Assembly (NCBI GenBank): GCA_018402345.1
Contig: JAGYIV010000016.1
Location: 124,001 to 188,000 of the forward strand
DNA from: Terrimicrobiaceae bacterium
Lineage (GTDB): Bacteria; Verrucomicrobiota; Verrucomicrobiia; Chthoniobacterales; Terrimicrobiaceae
Direction: 5' to 3'
Length of the DNA: 64,000 nt
Positions 17,275-26,134 of this stretch are shown piece by piece. A program made the translations under genes and the position numbers. The notes beneath the pieces are model-generated. The model made no database searches, was not told the origin of the DNA, and saw only the letters and a list, made by a program, of their open reading frames with translations. Within the stretch, counting starts at the first letter, position 1, and every line of letters begins with the position of its first letter.

Positions 17275-18215
17275 TGGCGTGAGAGATACCATTCGACAAA
17301 CTTCGGGATGCCTTCGCGCACGGGTGTGCGGGGATCGTAGCCCAGCAGGCGGCGCGCCTTCGAAATGTCCGCGGCGGTGAGCGGCATGTCGCCTTGTTGC
17401 TCCGGCAAGTGCTCGATGACGGCTTTCTTGCCGAGGGCGTTTTCGATTTCCACGATCAGTTCCGAGAGGGTGGTGGTCTGGTTTTCGCCCAGATTGAAAA
17501 TGTCGAAGCTCGGCCCCCCGTAGGTCAGTGCGCCAGCGACGCCTTGAACGATATCGTCGATGTAGGTGTAGTCGCGGCGGGTCGAGCCATCTCCAAATTG
17601 GGGGATGCTTTTGCCCTCGTGAATGGCTTTGGTGAATTTGTGGATGGCGAGGTCTGGCCGTTGGCCCGGGCCGTAGACGGTGAAAAACCTGAGGCAGACA
17701 ACGCGCATGCCGTAGAGGTGTGCGTAGTTGCCGCAGAGTTGCTCGCCCGCGAGCTTGGTCGCCGCGTAGGGGCTGAGTGTCTGCGGGAGGGGGAGGTCCT
17801 CGGCAAAGGGAACAACCTTCGAGAGGCCGTAGACCGACGAACTGGAGGCGAAGACGAAACGCTTCACGCCGGCTTTGCGAGCCGAGGCCAAGAGGTTGTG
17901 TGTGCCTGTGATGTTGGTATCGATGTAGAGTTGCGGGTCGAGGAGAGAGGGGCGGACTCCCGCCCTGGCGGCGAGGTGGATGATGGTGTCGAAGGTTCCC
18001 TCCGCGACAACAGATTCCACGAATGTCGCTTCGCGGAGATCGCCCTCGCGGAGAACCGCCCCGCTGCCCAGTGAGGCGATGTTCGCCCGCTTGAGGGCCG
18101 GGTCGTAGAAGTCGTTGAAGTCATCGATGATCGTGAGGGCGTGGCCCTCCGCGAGGAGGTGCCTGCAGACATGCGACCCGATGAATCCGGCGCCGCCGGT
18201 GACCAAAACCTTCAT
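17271..18215 (-). CDS. NAD-dependent epimerase/dehydratase, UDP-glucuronate 4-epimerase-like
   Basis: 314 residues of the extended short-chain dehydrogenase type. The Rossmann motif TGGAGFIGSH lies at residues 6-15, the acidic residue for NAD in IIDDFNDFYDP, SSSSVYG provides the catalytic Ser/Thr region, and YAATK supplies the Tyr and Lys. RFFTVYGPGQRPDLAIHKF and RRDYTYIDDIV are typical of UDP-glucuronate/UDP-glucose 4-epimerases (GalE/LspL group). It probably makes a nucleotide sugar for envelope or exopolysaccharide; substrate preference is uncertain. It overlaps the M20 gene by 4 nt, so the two are translated together although their functions seem unrelated. Confidence 0.85.
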   Translation of the reverse strand: MKVLVTGGAGFIGSHVCRHLLAEGHALTIIDDFNDFYDPALKRANIASLGSGAVLREGDLREATFVESVVAEGTFDTIIHLAARAGVRPSLLDPQLYIDTNITGTHNLLASARKAGVKRFVFASSSSVYGLSKVVPFAEDLPLPQTLSPYAATKLAGEQLCGNYAHLYGMRVVCLRFFTVYGPGQRPDLAIHKFTKAIHEGKSIPQFGDGSTRRDYTYIDDIVQGVAGALTYGGPSFDIFNLGENQTTTLSELIVEIENALGKKAVIEHLPEQQGDMPLTAADISKARRLLGYDPRTPVREGIPKFVEWYLSRQ

Positions 18216-18288
18216 TGCGGGAGATTAGGTTCCGGGTGATCCGGTGCGCAAGATTGCAATCGCTACCGGAAAGGAGGAATGTGCGCCG

Positions 18289-19089
18289 ATGCGTGGCTTG
18301 TTGGGAGGCGGGTTGATTTTTCTGGCGTTGCAGTCGTTGCCTGCATGGGAATCGAGCTTGTCCCCGGCAGGAGCGGGGCCGTTTGCGGAGGTTGCTCCCT
18401 TCCAAGGCGAGTTCCGGTTCGGGTGGTCCGAGATCGAAGCAGCGCGGGTGGGCGCGGTGGTTTCGTATGGGGCCGATCGAGTTCTCCTGAAGGCGCGTGG
18501 GGGAACCGAGGGGTTGGCGAGGAGTTTGTATCAGCTCGATATCGAGTTCGCAGGTGAGGCCGACCGCAGCACCCTCCAGACAATCTCCTCGACCCTTGTC
18601 GAGCGCTATGCTGCTCGAACGGTCACCGAGCGTGTGGTTGGTGAAAGCGGTGTGCTGAGAAGTTTCCGGGCCACCGATCCGCCGGGGAAATCCCCTCCCA
18701 AATGGAAAACGGTGAAGGTGTCGCCCATTCGAGACCTGTGGGCGGCGATGTTGTATCTGCGCAGCCAGTCGTTTGAGCGCGGCCAGACGGTTCGCGCGCT
18801 GGTTTTTCCAGGCGGCTCGCCGTATTTGGTCGATATCGTCGCGGTCGGTCCGGATCGAATTGAGGTGATGGGAGCGCCCCGCGACGCGTTGAAACTCGAT
18901 GTGAAGATCCAGCGTGTGAACACCAAAAAAGGAAACACTCTCGAGCCGCACGGGAAATTCCGGAGCGGCAAGATCTGGCTGACCGCCGATGCGGAGCGCA
19001 TGCCGTTGCGCGCTGAGGTGGATATTTTCATCGGGTATGTTTTTGCCGAGGTGGTGGAGATGAGGGTCGGTGAGCGTGTGCAGCGATGA
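18289..19089 (+). CDS. DUF3108-type exported protein
   Basis: About 266 residues from ATG 18289, starting MRGLLGGGLIFLALQSLPAW, a signal peptide. An AAGGAGG ribosome-binding site at 18271-18277 lies upstream. A GTG at 18244 would add 15 residues before the signal and is less likely. The body (GEFRFGWSEIEAARVG, RDLWAAMLYLRSQSFERGQTV, RSGKIWLTADAERMPLRAEVDIFIGYV) follows the DUF3108 beta-rich pattern found in periplasmic or outer-membrane proteins of unknown function. It overlaps trmB by 4 nt. Confidence 0.7.
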   Translation: MRGLLGGGLIFLALQSLPAWESSLSPAGAGPFAEVAPFQGEFRFGWSEIEAARVGAVVSYGADRVLLKARGGTEGLARSLYQLDIEFAGEADRSTLQTISSTLVERYAARTVTERVVGESGVLRSFRATDPPGKSPPKWKTVKVSPIRDLWAAMLYLRSQSFERGQTVRALVFPGGSPYLVDIVAVGPDRIEVMGAPRDALKLDVKIQRVNTKKGNTLEPHGKFRSGKIWLTADAERMPLRAEVDIFIGYVFAEVVEMRVGERVQR

Positions 19090-19649
19090 GTGGCGGCGAG
19101 TCGTTGATCGATGCCGGTCTGGCGGCGTGGTTGGAGGCGTCTGATGCCCCGCTCGAGATCGATTTCGGGTGCCACCGCGGGGCGTTTCTTGTGGGGATGG
19201 CGGCATTGCACCTGGACCGTCGCTTTCTGGGGATCGAGAAGCAGGTCGATCGCGTGGACAAATGCAATGCGCGGATCGGCCGCGAGGGTCTTGCCAACGC
19301 GCTGGCGGTGGCGGGGACAGGGGTCGAGGCGCTGGCGGTCTTGCCCGCCGGGTGTGCAACGGTGTTCCACCTGTCGTTTCCCGACCCATGGCCCAAGCGG
19401 AAGCACGCTGGGCGGAGGGTTTTCCAAGCCGCGTTTCTCCGCCAGGTGCGGCGGGTGCTCGTGCCTGGGGGCGTGTTGAAGTTGATGACCGACGACAGGC
19501 CGTATTTCGAGGAGATGTGCCAATTGACTGCCGGTGGGTGGCGCGAGGTGCCTTGGGACGACGGCAGGGAGAGGGTGGAAACGGCGTTCGAGATCACGTT
19601 CCGCAAGCGCGGGGTCGCGCCCTGCCGACGGGCGCTTTGTGCCGTATGA
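19086..19649 (+). CDS. trmB: tRNA (guanine-N7-)-methyltransferase
   Basis: A 187-residue class I SAM methyltransferase that makes m7G46 in tRNA. SAM motif I is EIDFGCHRGAFLVGMA, and the specific TrmB motif is present as VFHLSFPDPWPKRKHAGRRV, followed by LKLMTDDRPYFEEM and FRKRGV at the end. It is slightly shorter than the ~210-240-residue norm, lacking part of the N-terminal extension. Its ATG overlaps the DUF3108 stop (ATGA). Confidence 0.9.
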   Translation: MSGGESLIDAGLAAWLEASDAPLEIDFGCHRGAFLVGMAALHLDRRFLGIEKQVDRVDKCNARIGREGLANALAVAGTGVEALAVLPAGCATVFHLSFPDPWPKRKHAGRRVFQAAFLRQVRRVLVPGGVLKLMTDDRPYFEEMCQLTAGGWREVPWDDGRERVETAFEITFRKRGVAPCRRALCAV

Positions 19650-19706
19650 GATTCGACCAGTGGATGCAAGCGGGGCTTGATTGGCGGGAGGGGAGGGGGT
19701 AGGCCA

Positions 19707-20573
19707 ATGGCGATGATCCATATCAATCGCGATCGGAAGACGCTCGGCAAGTTCAGCGAGCAGGACGTGGCGGACGGTCTCAAGAGCGGCAGGTTTTTGC
19801 CGACGGATTTGGCGTGGCGCGATCCGATGCCCGCGTGGGAGCCGTTGTCATCGTTCACCGATTTGCCCCCGGCGACGGAGCCGGAGGATGGCGTGCTGGA
19901 GGACGAAGGAATGAAAGAGGAGGGAAGTGCCGGGGTGGCCGAGCCAGCGTGGGAGCGTGGCGAAGGGAATTTCCCTGCAGGAACCGTTGTCGAATCGGTG
20001 AGGCAGGTCTTGTCCACGCCGACGGCCACATTTCGCGGGATGCCCGCCGAGGGGGGATTTGTAAAGCCGTTGTTCTTCTATATTCTGACTGGATGGGCCA
20101 GTGGCAGCGCGGCAGTGGGATATCAACTGCTCGCCGCGTTGATCAATCCGTCGATGGTGTTCGGCGACATGGCGAAGGATCTTTCTTCGCCGATGATTGT
20201 GTCGATCTTCGTGGGTATTCTGGTTTTCCTGCCGGTGTTTTTGATTTTCGGGCTGTTTCTGAGCGCGGCATTTTTCCATTTGGCGCTGATGATGACCGGT
20301 GCGGCGGCGAAGCCGTTTGAAGCGACCTTCCGCGCATTGGCGTATGCGCAGGGAGCGACCTCTGTGTTGCAGTTCGTGCCGGTGTGCGGTGGATATCTGT
20401 ATCCCGCGTTGAGCATTGTCTATTCGGTGCTCGCGTTGCGTGAGGTTCACAAGGCCGACTTGTGGCGGGTGGTGGTGGCGGCGGTGCTGCTGTTTCTGCT
20501 ATTTTGCGGATTGGCCATGGGGGCGGCGATGCTGTTTGTCGGCCTTGGAGCGGCGATGGCGCCCGCTGGATAG
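19707..20573 (+). CDS. GYF_2-domain and YIP1-like membrane protein
   Basis: About 288 residues. Residues 1-50 form a GYF_2 domain (IHINRDRKTLGKFSEQDVADGLKSGRFLPTDLAWRDPMPAW), a bacterial module thought to bind peptides. Then comes an acidic linker and a five-helix YIP1-family membrane region (from FVKPLFFYILTGWASGSAAVGYQLL to the C-terminus). This architecture is frequent in Verrucomicrobiota and has no assigned function. Starts at ATG 19707 or 19713 are both plausible; a G-rich purine run (GGGAGGGGAGGGGGT) provides the ribosome-binding site. It ends 4 nt from the convergent MBL gene. Confidence 0.75.
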   Translation: MAMIHINRDRKTLGKFSEQDVADGLKSGRFLPTDLAWRDPMPAWEPLSSFTDLPPATEPEDGVLEDEGMKEEGSAGVAEPAWERGEGNFPAGTVVESVRQVLSTPTATFRGMPAEGGFVKPLFFYILTGWASGSAAVGYQLLAALINPSMVFGDMAKDLSSPMIVSIFVGILVFLPVFLIFGLFLSAAFFHLALMMTGAAAKPFEATFRALAYAQGATSVLQFVPVCGGYLYPALSIVYSVLALREVHKADLWRVVVAAVLLFLLFCGLAMGAAMLFVGLGAAMAPAG

Positions 20574-20577
20574 CGCT

Positions 20578-21360
20578 CTACAGCGAGATCGTGCAGGGGA
20601 GGGGGTGTTCCGGGGAACCGGGGCAGAGGACCTGGGTGTGGTGACAACCTGCCGAGGCGAGGTGTCCGGAGATGGTCGAGACCGCGAGGGCGGGCGAGTT
20701 GCAGTCCTCGCTGAGGTGCGCGAGGAGGACGTGGGAGAGAGAGGGAGAGGCAATCTCGGCGATCAATGCGGCGGCCGACTGGTTCGAGAGGTGGCCATGG
20801 CGTGACATGATGCGTTGTTTCACACCCCATGGGCGCTTGGTGTCGTTTTGGAGGAGGGCTTCGTCGTGGTTGCTCTCTACAAGCAGGGCGTTCACGCCGC
20901 GGAGGGAGTTGACCACTTGCCGGGTCGGGTGGCCGAGGTCGGTGGCGACGGCGAACGAGGCATTGCCGTGGGTCAGGACAAATCCCACGGGATCGGCGGC
21001 GTCATGGGGCACCGAGAACGCCGCGATGCTGAAGTCACCGAGGTCGAATGTGGAGCCGCTTGAAAAAAGGCGCCAATCCGCTGTGGGAATCGAGTTGCGG
21101 AGTTCGCGGGCGGTGAGGGCGGTGGCGAAGACCGGGATGGAGTGTTTCGAGGCAAGAATCTTCAGTCCACGAATGTGGTCGCCATGCTCGTGGGTGAGCA
21201 GAATGCCAGCGAGGGATGCCGGCGGTGCGTCGAGGGACTCCAGCAGAGTGGACAGCGCCTTGGCGCTGAGTCCAGCATCGACCAGCAGGGCGGTGGCACC
21301 TGAACGGACTAGGATTGCATTTCCCGAACTGCCCGAGGCGAGGGTGGAAACGCGGATCAC
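20578..21360 (-). CDS. MBL-fold metallo-hydrolase, WalJ/YycJ-type
   Basis: 260 residues starting MIRVSTLASGSSGNAILV, the hallmark of the YycJ/WalJ group. The metal motif HxHxDH is in LLTHEHGDHIRGL, with downstream ligands in ATDLGHPTRQV and VESNHDEALL and LSNQSAAALIAEI towards the end. In Firmicutes WalJ is an exonuclease-type protein linked to the WalKR cell-wall system; outside them the role is unknown. It is the last gene after atpG on the same strand, 8 nt downstream, so it is probably read with the atp operon. Confidence 0.85.
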   Translation of the reverse strand: MIRVSTLASGSSGNAILVRSGATALLVDAGLSAKALSTLLESLDAPPASLAGILLTHEHGDHIRGLKILASKHSIPVFATALTARELRNSIPTADWRLFSSGSTFDLGDFSIAAFSVPHDAADPVGFVLTHGNASFAVATDLGHPTRQVVNSLRGVNALLVESNHDEALLQNDTKRPWGVKQRIMSRHGHLSNQSAAALIAEIASPSLSHVLLAHLSEDCNSPALAVSTISGHLASAGCHHTQVLCPGSPEHPLPCTISL

Positions 21361-21368
21361 GCGCGGGG

Positions 21369-22277
21369 CTACCCGAGGGCCAGTTGGGCGGTGGCGATCT
21401 CCAGAATCTCGTTCGTGATACTGGCCTGGCGGGCCTTGTTGTATTCGAGGGTGAGATCCTTGACGAGCGACTTGGCGTTGTCCGTCGCGCTCTTCATCGC
21501 CACCATGCGGGCGCTTTGCTCCGAGGCGCGTGCGGCGAGTTGGGTCTGGTGGATGAAGTAGTGGATGTAGGCCGGGATGATGGCGTCCAGAACGGCTTTC
21601 GGAGAGGGCTCGAACTCGAGAATGCCCTCGATCGGATCAACCGGCTGGTAATCGGCGGTGATGCCCACCTCGACGACATTTTGGAGCGCGTTCACATGGA
21701 GTTGGGAAAAGTCCGTGAAGCCGGTGATCGGCAGGATGGCGAGGTGGGTCGGGGTTTGGGTGAGGGTATTGACGAAGCGGGGGTAGAGGATGGAGAGCTT
21801 GTCGCATTCCCCCGAGAGGAATTTGTCGATGCAGAACTTCGAGATTTGCTTTGACTGGGCAAAGGCGGGTTGCTCCGAAAGCGGGAATTCGGCGGCGATT
21901 TTCCGACGGGTGCGTGCGAGGAACTGGGTGCCCTTGCGTCCGATGCTGACGAACTGTGTTGAATCAACCGGAAGGGCCGCCGCCTCGCGAAGCACGTTGG
22001 TGTTCAGGGCACCGCAGAGGCCCTTGTCGGTGGTGAGGAGGATGACGAGTTCCTTGTTGCCCTCGCGATGCTCGAGGAGCGGGTGGAGGGCCGGGTCGAT
22101 CGCGTTGCTGACCGAGCTGATGACCCGGTTGATCAGTTGGGCGTAGGGACGGCCGTTGAGGGCCGCCTGCTGGGCGCGGCGCATCTTTGAGGCCGCGACC
22201 ATTTGCATGGCCTTGGTGATCTGGGCTGTGTTTTTGACCGACTTGATGCGCCGGCGGATGTCGCGGAGGTTGGCCAT
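21369..22277 (-). CDS. atpG: ATP synthase F1 gamma subunit
   Basis: 302 residues, the central rotor shaft. It has the N-terminal MANLRDIRRRIKSVKNTAQITKAMQMVAASKMRRAQ and, near the C-terminus, QSARMVAMKSATDNAKSLV and NKARQASITNEILEIATA, the two coiled-coil helices that form the shaft. The middle is the Rossmann-like globular region (VILLTTDKGLCGALN). It is slightly longer than the 286-residue E. coli protein. It follows atpA by 9 nt and is the last ATP synthase gene here: atpD and atpC do not follow. Confidence 0.96.
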   Translation of the reverse strand: MANLRDIRRRIKSVKNTAQITKAMQMVAASKMRRAQQAALNGRPYAQLINRVISSVSNAIDPALHPLLEHREGNKELVILLTTDKGLCGALNTNVLREAAALPVDSTQFVSIGRKGTQFLARTRRKIAAEFPLSEQPAFAQSKQISKFCIDKFLSGECDKLSILYPRFVNTLTQTPTHLAILPITGFTDFSQLHVNALQNVVEVGITADYQPVDPIEGILEFEPSPKAVLDAIIPAYIHYFIHQTQLAARASEQSARMVAMKSATDNAKSLVKDLTLEYNKARQASITNEILEIATAQLALG

Positions 22278-22286
22278 GGCGGCAGA

Positions 22287-23825
22287 TTAGAACTGGTTGA
22301 AGGACTTGAATTCCTCGAGCGCCGCGCCGAGGTCTTTTTCAATCTCCTCGTCGATTTTGCCCTTTTTGGAGATTTGGTCGAGGACACCGGCCTTCCGTGT
22401 TTCGAGGAATTCGATCAGTTTATTTTGCGCGGTCTTGACCTTGTTGACGGCGATCGGGTCGAAGAATCCCTTCTGCATGGACCAGAGGACAGCGGCTTGG
22501 GTTTGAACTGCGAGCGGGCTGTATTGGGATTGCTTGAAGAGCTCCACGATGCGTGCTCCGCGTTCGAGGGTCGCCTTGGTTTTTGCGTCGAGGTCCGAGC
22601 CGAACTGGGCGAAGGCGGCGAGTTCGCGGTATTGGGCGAGGTCGCCCTTGATCTTGCCAGCGACTTGTTTCATGGCCTTGATCTGGGCTGCGGAGCCCAC
22701 GCGAGAGACCGAAAGGCCTACCGAGATGGCCGGGCGGATGCCTTGGTAGAAGAGGTCCGTTTCAAGGTAGATTTGTCCATCGGTGATCGAGATCACGTTT
22801 GTCGGGATGTAGGCCGAGACGTCACCCGCTTGGGTTTCGATGATCGGGAGCGCGGTGAGCGAGCCGTTTCCGCAGTCCTCTGCGAGACGGGCCGAGCGCT
22901 CGAGCAGACGGCTGTGGAGGTAAAAGACGTCACCGGGATAGGCTTCGCGGCCCGAGGGGCGCTTGAGGAGGAGCGAAATCTGGCGGTAGGCGTTCGCGTG
23001 TTTGGACAGATCGTCAAACACGATGAGGGCGTCCATGCCGTTGTCCATGAACCATTCGCCGAATGCGGCTCCTGAAAATGGGGCAAGATATTGGTCGGCA
23101 GCAGGATCAGAAGCTGAGGCACTGACGATGATCGTGTATTTGAGGGCATCATTGTCCTCGAGGGCGGAGATCACGCGGGCGATGTTCGCGTTTTTTTGGC
23201 CGACGCCCACGTAGATCGAGTAGAGCGGGCGGAAGTTCGGGTCGCCGCTTTCCTCGCCCGCGCGGTTGATGCGGGCCTGATTGATAATGGTGTCGATGGC
23301 GATGGTCGTTTTGCCGGTGGCACGGTCGCCGATGATGAGTTCGCGCTGGCCGCGGCCGACGGGGATCATGGCGTCCACGCTCATGATGCCGGTTTGGACA
23401 GGTTGGCTGACCGGGCGGCGCTTGATGATGCCCGGTGCGATTTTTTCCACGGGGTAGGTTTTGTCGTGAGGGATCGGGCCCTTGCCATCGATCGGTTGGC
23501 CGATAGCGTTGACGACGCGGCCGAGAAGGCCCTTGCCGACGGGAACGGAGAGGAGTTTTCCGGTGGTTTTGACCTCGTCGCCTTCGCTGATGCGGGTGTA
23601 ATCGCCGAGGACGATGACGCCGACCTCGGTTTCCTCGAGGTTGAGTGCGATGCCCATGATGCCGCTGGAGAACTCCACCATTTCATTGAGTTTGACGGCG
23701 CTGAGGCCTTCGACGCGGGCGATGCCGTCGCCGATTTCACGGACGGTGCCGACGTTGGTGAGTTGGGCGGAGTTGGTTTTGAGGCCGGTGATTTTTTCTT
23801 CGAGTTCGAGGACGATGTTGCTCAT
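22287..23825 (-). CDS. atpA: ATP synthase F1 alpha subunit
   Basis: 512 residues; part of the alpha3beta3 hexamer carrying the non-catalytic nucleotide sites. The P-loop [13 protein letters not shown], the signature [17 protein letters not shown] and the arginine finger region in that motif are intact. It also has the N-terminal delta-binding helix ([11 protein letters not shown]). Length and motifs are standard. It lies 18 nt downstream of atpH. Confidence 0.98.
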   Translation of the reverse strand: MSNIVLELEEKITGLKTNSAQLTNVGTVREIGDGIARVEGLSAVKLNEMVEFSSGIMGIALNLEETEVGVIVLGDYTRISEGDEVKTTGKLLSVPVGKGLLGRVVNAIGQPIDGKGPIPHDKTYPVEKIAPGIIKRRPVSQPVQTGIMSVDAMIPVGRGQRELIIGDRATGKTTIAIDTIINQARINRAGEESGDPNFRPLYSIYVGVGQKNANIARVISALEDNDALKYTIIVSASASDPAADQYLAPFSGAAFGEWFMDNGMDALIVFDDLSKHANAYRQISLLLKRPSGREAYPGDVFYLHSRLLERSARLAEDCGNGSLTALPIIETQAGDVSAYIPTNVISITDGQIYLETDLFYQGIRPAISVGLSVSRVGSAAQIKAMKQVAGKIKGDLAQYRELAAFAQFGSDLDAKTKATLERGARIVELFKQSQYSPLAVQTQAAVLWSMQKGFFDPIAVNKVKTAQNKLIEFLETRKAGVLDQISKKGKIDEEIEKDLGAALEEFKSFNQF

Positions 23826-23843
23826 GGATTGAAAGGGATGGTG

Positions 23844-24230
23844 TCAGGAAAGGGTGATGGATTCGAGGCGGGAGCGGACGCTGCCGTCCCAGACGTTGCT
23901 TCCGAGTTGGACGCGCAGGCCTCCGAGGAGTGCCGGGTTGGTGCGGAAGGAGGTGGAGATGTTGCCGAAGCGGGATTCGAGGTTCGCCGCGATGCCATTG
24001 CGGACGGGTTCGCTGAGATTTGTGGCACTCTCCACGACCGCATGGTGGCGGGCGGATTCGAGGCGTGTGAGGCGCGTGATGAATTTGAGCATCTGCACGT
24101 AATGTCGCGGTTTGCGGGCGATGAGTTCGTCGGCGATAAGCAGGAGGCGGTCGTCGTCGAGGCGGCCATCGACGATGGCCAGATCGAAGAGGGCCTTGGC
24201 TTCGCGGCGGGATTCCCGGGTGAGTTTCAT
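23844..24230 (-). CDS. atpH: ATP synthase F1 delta subunit, unusually short
   Basis: A 128-residue peripheral-stalk protein identified by position between atpF and atpA and by features of the OSCP/delta family: an N-terminal helical part (MKLTRESRREAKALFDLAI, RPRHYVQMLKFITRLTRL-like helix) and the C-terminal conserved VRNGIAANLESRFG, PALLGGLRVQLGSNVWDGSVRSRLESI. Typical delta subunits have 175-185 residues, so the six-helix N-terminal domain that docks on alpha is only partly present. ATG 24230 follows the atpF stop by one base. A longer in-frame extension exists upstream but lies wholly inside atpF and does not look like protein. Confidence 0.85.
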   Translation of the reverse strand: MKLTRESRREAKALFDLAIVDGRLDDDRLLLIADELIARKPRHYVQMLKFITRLTRLESARHHAVVESATNLSEPVRNGIAANLESRFGNISTSFRTNPALLGGLRVQLGSNVWDGSVRSRLESITLS

Positions 24231-24231
24231 G

Positions 24232-24732
24232 TCAGGCGGCGAGTTGCTTCGCAGTTTCGTCCGCGAGGCGCTCCTGATCGGCTTCGGTAAGGATTTTGCC
24301 CGTGACCTTGGCGGTGGTGTTGACGACGAGATGGACCATGTCCTTTTTGACTTCTGCGACCATGCGGGCGCGCTCGAGTTGCACGTTTTCGTTGGCCTTT
24401 GTGATGATGCCCTCGGCGTCCTTGATGGATTGCTGGAGGTGTTTTTGGGCCTGGGCCTCGCTGGAGGCGCGGCCCTCCTCGATGATTCGCTGAGCGTCCT
24501 CGTTCGCCTTGCGGAGGATTTCGTGGCAACGGAGTTCGGATTCGGCGAGTTGCTGTTTGATTTTTTCGGCGTTTCGCTGGCCCTCTTCGATGGTTTTGCG
24601 GCGGGCTTCAAAGACGGCGATGATCGGGCCGAACGCGAATTTATTGAGGATCAAGTAAACGGTCAGGAAAAGGATGATCTGGGCGATGAATTTTGGCCAG
24701 GCGATACCGAATTGGGTGAGGAGTTGGTCCAT
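24232..24732 (-). CDS. atpF: ATP synthase F0 b subunit
   Basis: 166 residues: one N-terminal membrane helix (WPKFIAQIILFLTVYLILNKFAF) followed by a long charged coiled coil (EARRKTIEEGQRNAEKIKQQ onward) forming the peripheral stalk. Only one b gene is present and no b' (AtpF2) duplicate. Standard length and organisation. Confidence 0.95.
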   Translation of the reverse strand: MDQLLTQFGIAWPKFIAQIILFLTVYLILNKFAFGPIIAVFEARRKTIEEGQRNAEKIKQQLAESELRCHEILRKANEDAQRIIEEGRASSEAQAQKHLQQSIKDAEGIITKANENVQLERARMVAEVKKDMVHLVVNTTAKVTGKILTEADQERLADETAKQLAA

Positions 24733-24803
24733 GAAAGAGGTCTTGTGGTGAAGAGAAAGGCGAATCCGGAGCCGCCTTGTTGGAGGCGGCTCCGGACAAT
24801 GGG

Positions 24804-25046
24804 TTAGCGGCCTTGGAAGGCGAGGATGAGGGCGTAAATGGCGATGGCCTCTGCCAGCGCCATGCCGATGATGCTCAAGGTGAGCACCTTGCCGGATGCG
24901 CCCGGGTTGCGTCCAACGGCTTCAACGGCCTTGCCGCCGATCATTCCGATCCCGATGGCAGCTGCGGCGCCTGCGACGCCGAGGGTGAAGCTGCCTGAGA
25001 TGCCGGCGGCAGTGGCCGCCGCTTCCGCGATGAGTTGTGGTGTCAT
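24804..25046 (-). CDS. atpE: ATP synthase F0 c subunit
   Basis: An 80-residue hairpin of two membrane helices from MTPQLIAEAAATAA. The loop is GKAVEAVGRNPGASGKV, and the ion-binding Glu sits in GMALAEAIAIYALILAF. The residue after Glu is Ala and the first helix lacks the Gln of the Na+ motif (GIGMIGG), so proton coupling is the better guess. I choose ATG 25046 over an upstream in-frame ATG at 25097 because c subunits start directly before the first helix. Confidence 0.95.
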   Translation of the reverse strand: MTPQLIAEAAATAAGISGSFTLGVAGAAAAIGIGMIGGKAVEAVGRNPGASGKVLTLSIIGMALAEAIAIYALILAFQGR

Positions 25047-25113
25047 GTGTATTGTATCTGTGGTTGTGTTTTCTCCGGCGTCCGCAGTCTTTGCCACGGT
25101 CCCGACGGTGAAA

Positions 25114-25980
25114 TTAGTGTTCCTCCTCCTCGTGGGCGGTGGAGAGTTGAATGTAAACGGAGCAGAGAAGCATGAAGACGGCGGCTTGGAGAAGACCGAC
25201 GAGGATTTCGAGGAAGTAGAAGGGGATCGGAACGATGATCGAGGACAGGTAGGCCAACCAAGTGGGGAGTCCGAGGTCCTTGCCGAGGTTGATCATCGTG
25301 GTGAGGAGGGTTTCGCCCGCGAAGACGTTGCCAAAGAGACGAAGGGAGAGGGAAACGGGGCGGAAAGCCATGGAAACGACCTCGATGATGCCCACGAAGA
25401 GAAAAATCGGGACAAGGATGACGGCCATGATGCCGGTGAGGCCGCCTTTTACGCCAAAGATGTGGTGGAGGAAATTTTTGACACCGACCTCGGTGAGGGA
25501 CCAGTAAAGCCAGAAAACCATGAAGACGCAGGCGATGGCGAGGGTCATGTTCAGATCCGCGGTGGTCGGGCGGAGGAGGGGGGAGGTGACATTTGGAACG
25601 CTAAGGATGCCATCGCCGGGTTGTCCCCAACCGATTGAGCCCACGCCCGGGAGGAGGGCAAACCAGTTTGAGACGATAATGAAGATGAAGATCGTGGCCA
25701 GGAGCGAGAAGACGCGCGCGACCATATGGGTGCCGACGATGCCCTCGATGAGGTCATAGAGTTCCTGCACGACGGCCTCAAAGAAATTCTGGGTCGGGCC
25801 CGGGATGGTGGTGAGGTTTTTGGTGGCTTGGCGGCAGAACCAGATGATGAACGCTGAGACGATGACGCCAACGAAAATGGAGTTCGACAGCCAATCGAGG
25901 AAGGATTCGCCTGATTCATTGAGGAAAATGGTAGGCGCGTCGAGTGTGAGTGCGGCAGCAAACAATGGCGAGAATGGCAT
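25114..25980 (-). CDS. atpB: ATP synthase F0 a subunit
   Basis: 288 residues and about six membrane helices. The essential Arg is in FRPVSLSLRLFGNVFAGE, and the Gln/His-rich last helices include AYLSSIIVPIPFYFLEILVGLLQAAVFMLL. The N-terminus has an added hydrophobic stretch (MPFSPLFAAALTLDAPTIF). It is the first gene of the operon; no atpI precedes it. The tail ends AHEEEEH. Confidence 0.95.
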   Translation of the reverse strand: MPFSPLFAAALTLDAPTIFLNESGESFLDWLSNSIFVGVIVSAFIIWFCRQATKNLTTIPGPTQNFFEAVVQELYDLIEGIVGTHMVARVFSLLATIFIFIIVSNWFALLPGVGSIGWGQPGDGILSVPNVTSPLLRPTTADLNMTLAIACVFMVFWLYWSLTEVGVKNFLHHIFGVKGGLTGIMAVILVPIFLFVGIIEVVSMAFRPVSLSLRLFGNVFAGETLLTTMINLGKDLGLPTWLAYLSSIIVPIPFYFLEILVGLLQAAVFMLLCSVYIQLSTAHEEEEH

Positions 25981-26063
25981 GGGTATCTATCGGTGGACCG
26001 TTTATCGGGAGCGGCGGGATTCTCCATGGGTGGCGTGCTATCCCGCCGAAAAACGGACTGCTG

Positions 26064-26091
26064 GTATTACCAATCAAATCCTCCTCGACAA
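26064..26091 (-). promoter_or_regulatory. Candidate promoter of the atp operon
   Basis: On the minus strand: TTGTCG (26086-26091), a 16-nt spacer, TAATAC (26064-26069), giving a leader of roughly 75-80 nt before the atpB ATG at 25980. It is the only good box pair in the 154-nt gap behind the TPR gene. Confidence 0.4.
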
Positions 26092-26134
26092 TCCCAAATA
26101 CAAAAAAACTCAGGGATGCGGGGAGATCGGGGGG

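Noticed and set aside
22203-24290. Long plus-strand ORFs across atpA, atpH and atpF
   Set aside because: Antisense shadows of conserved ATP synthase genes with Asp/Val/Gly-rich composition and no motif.
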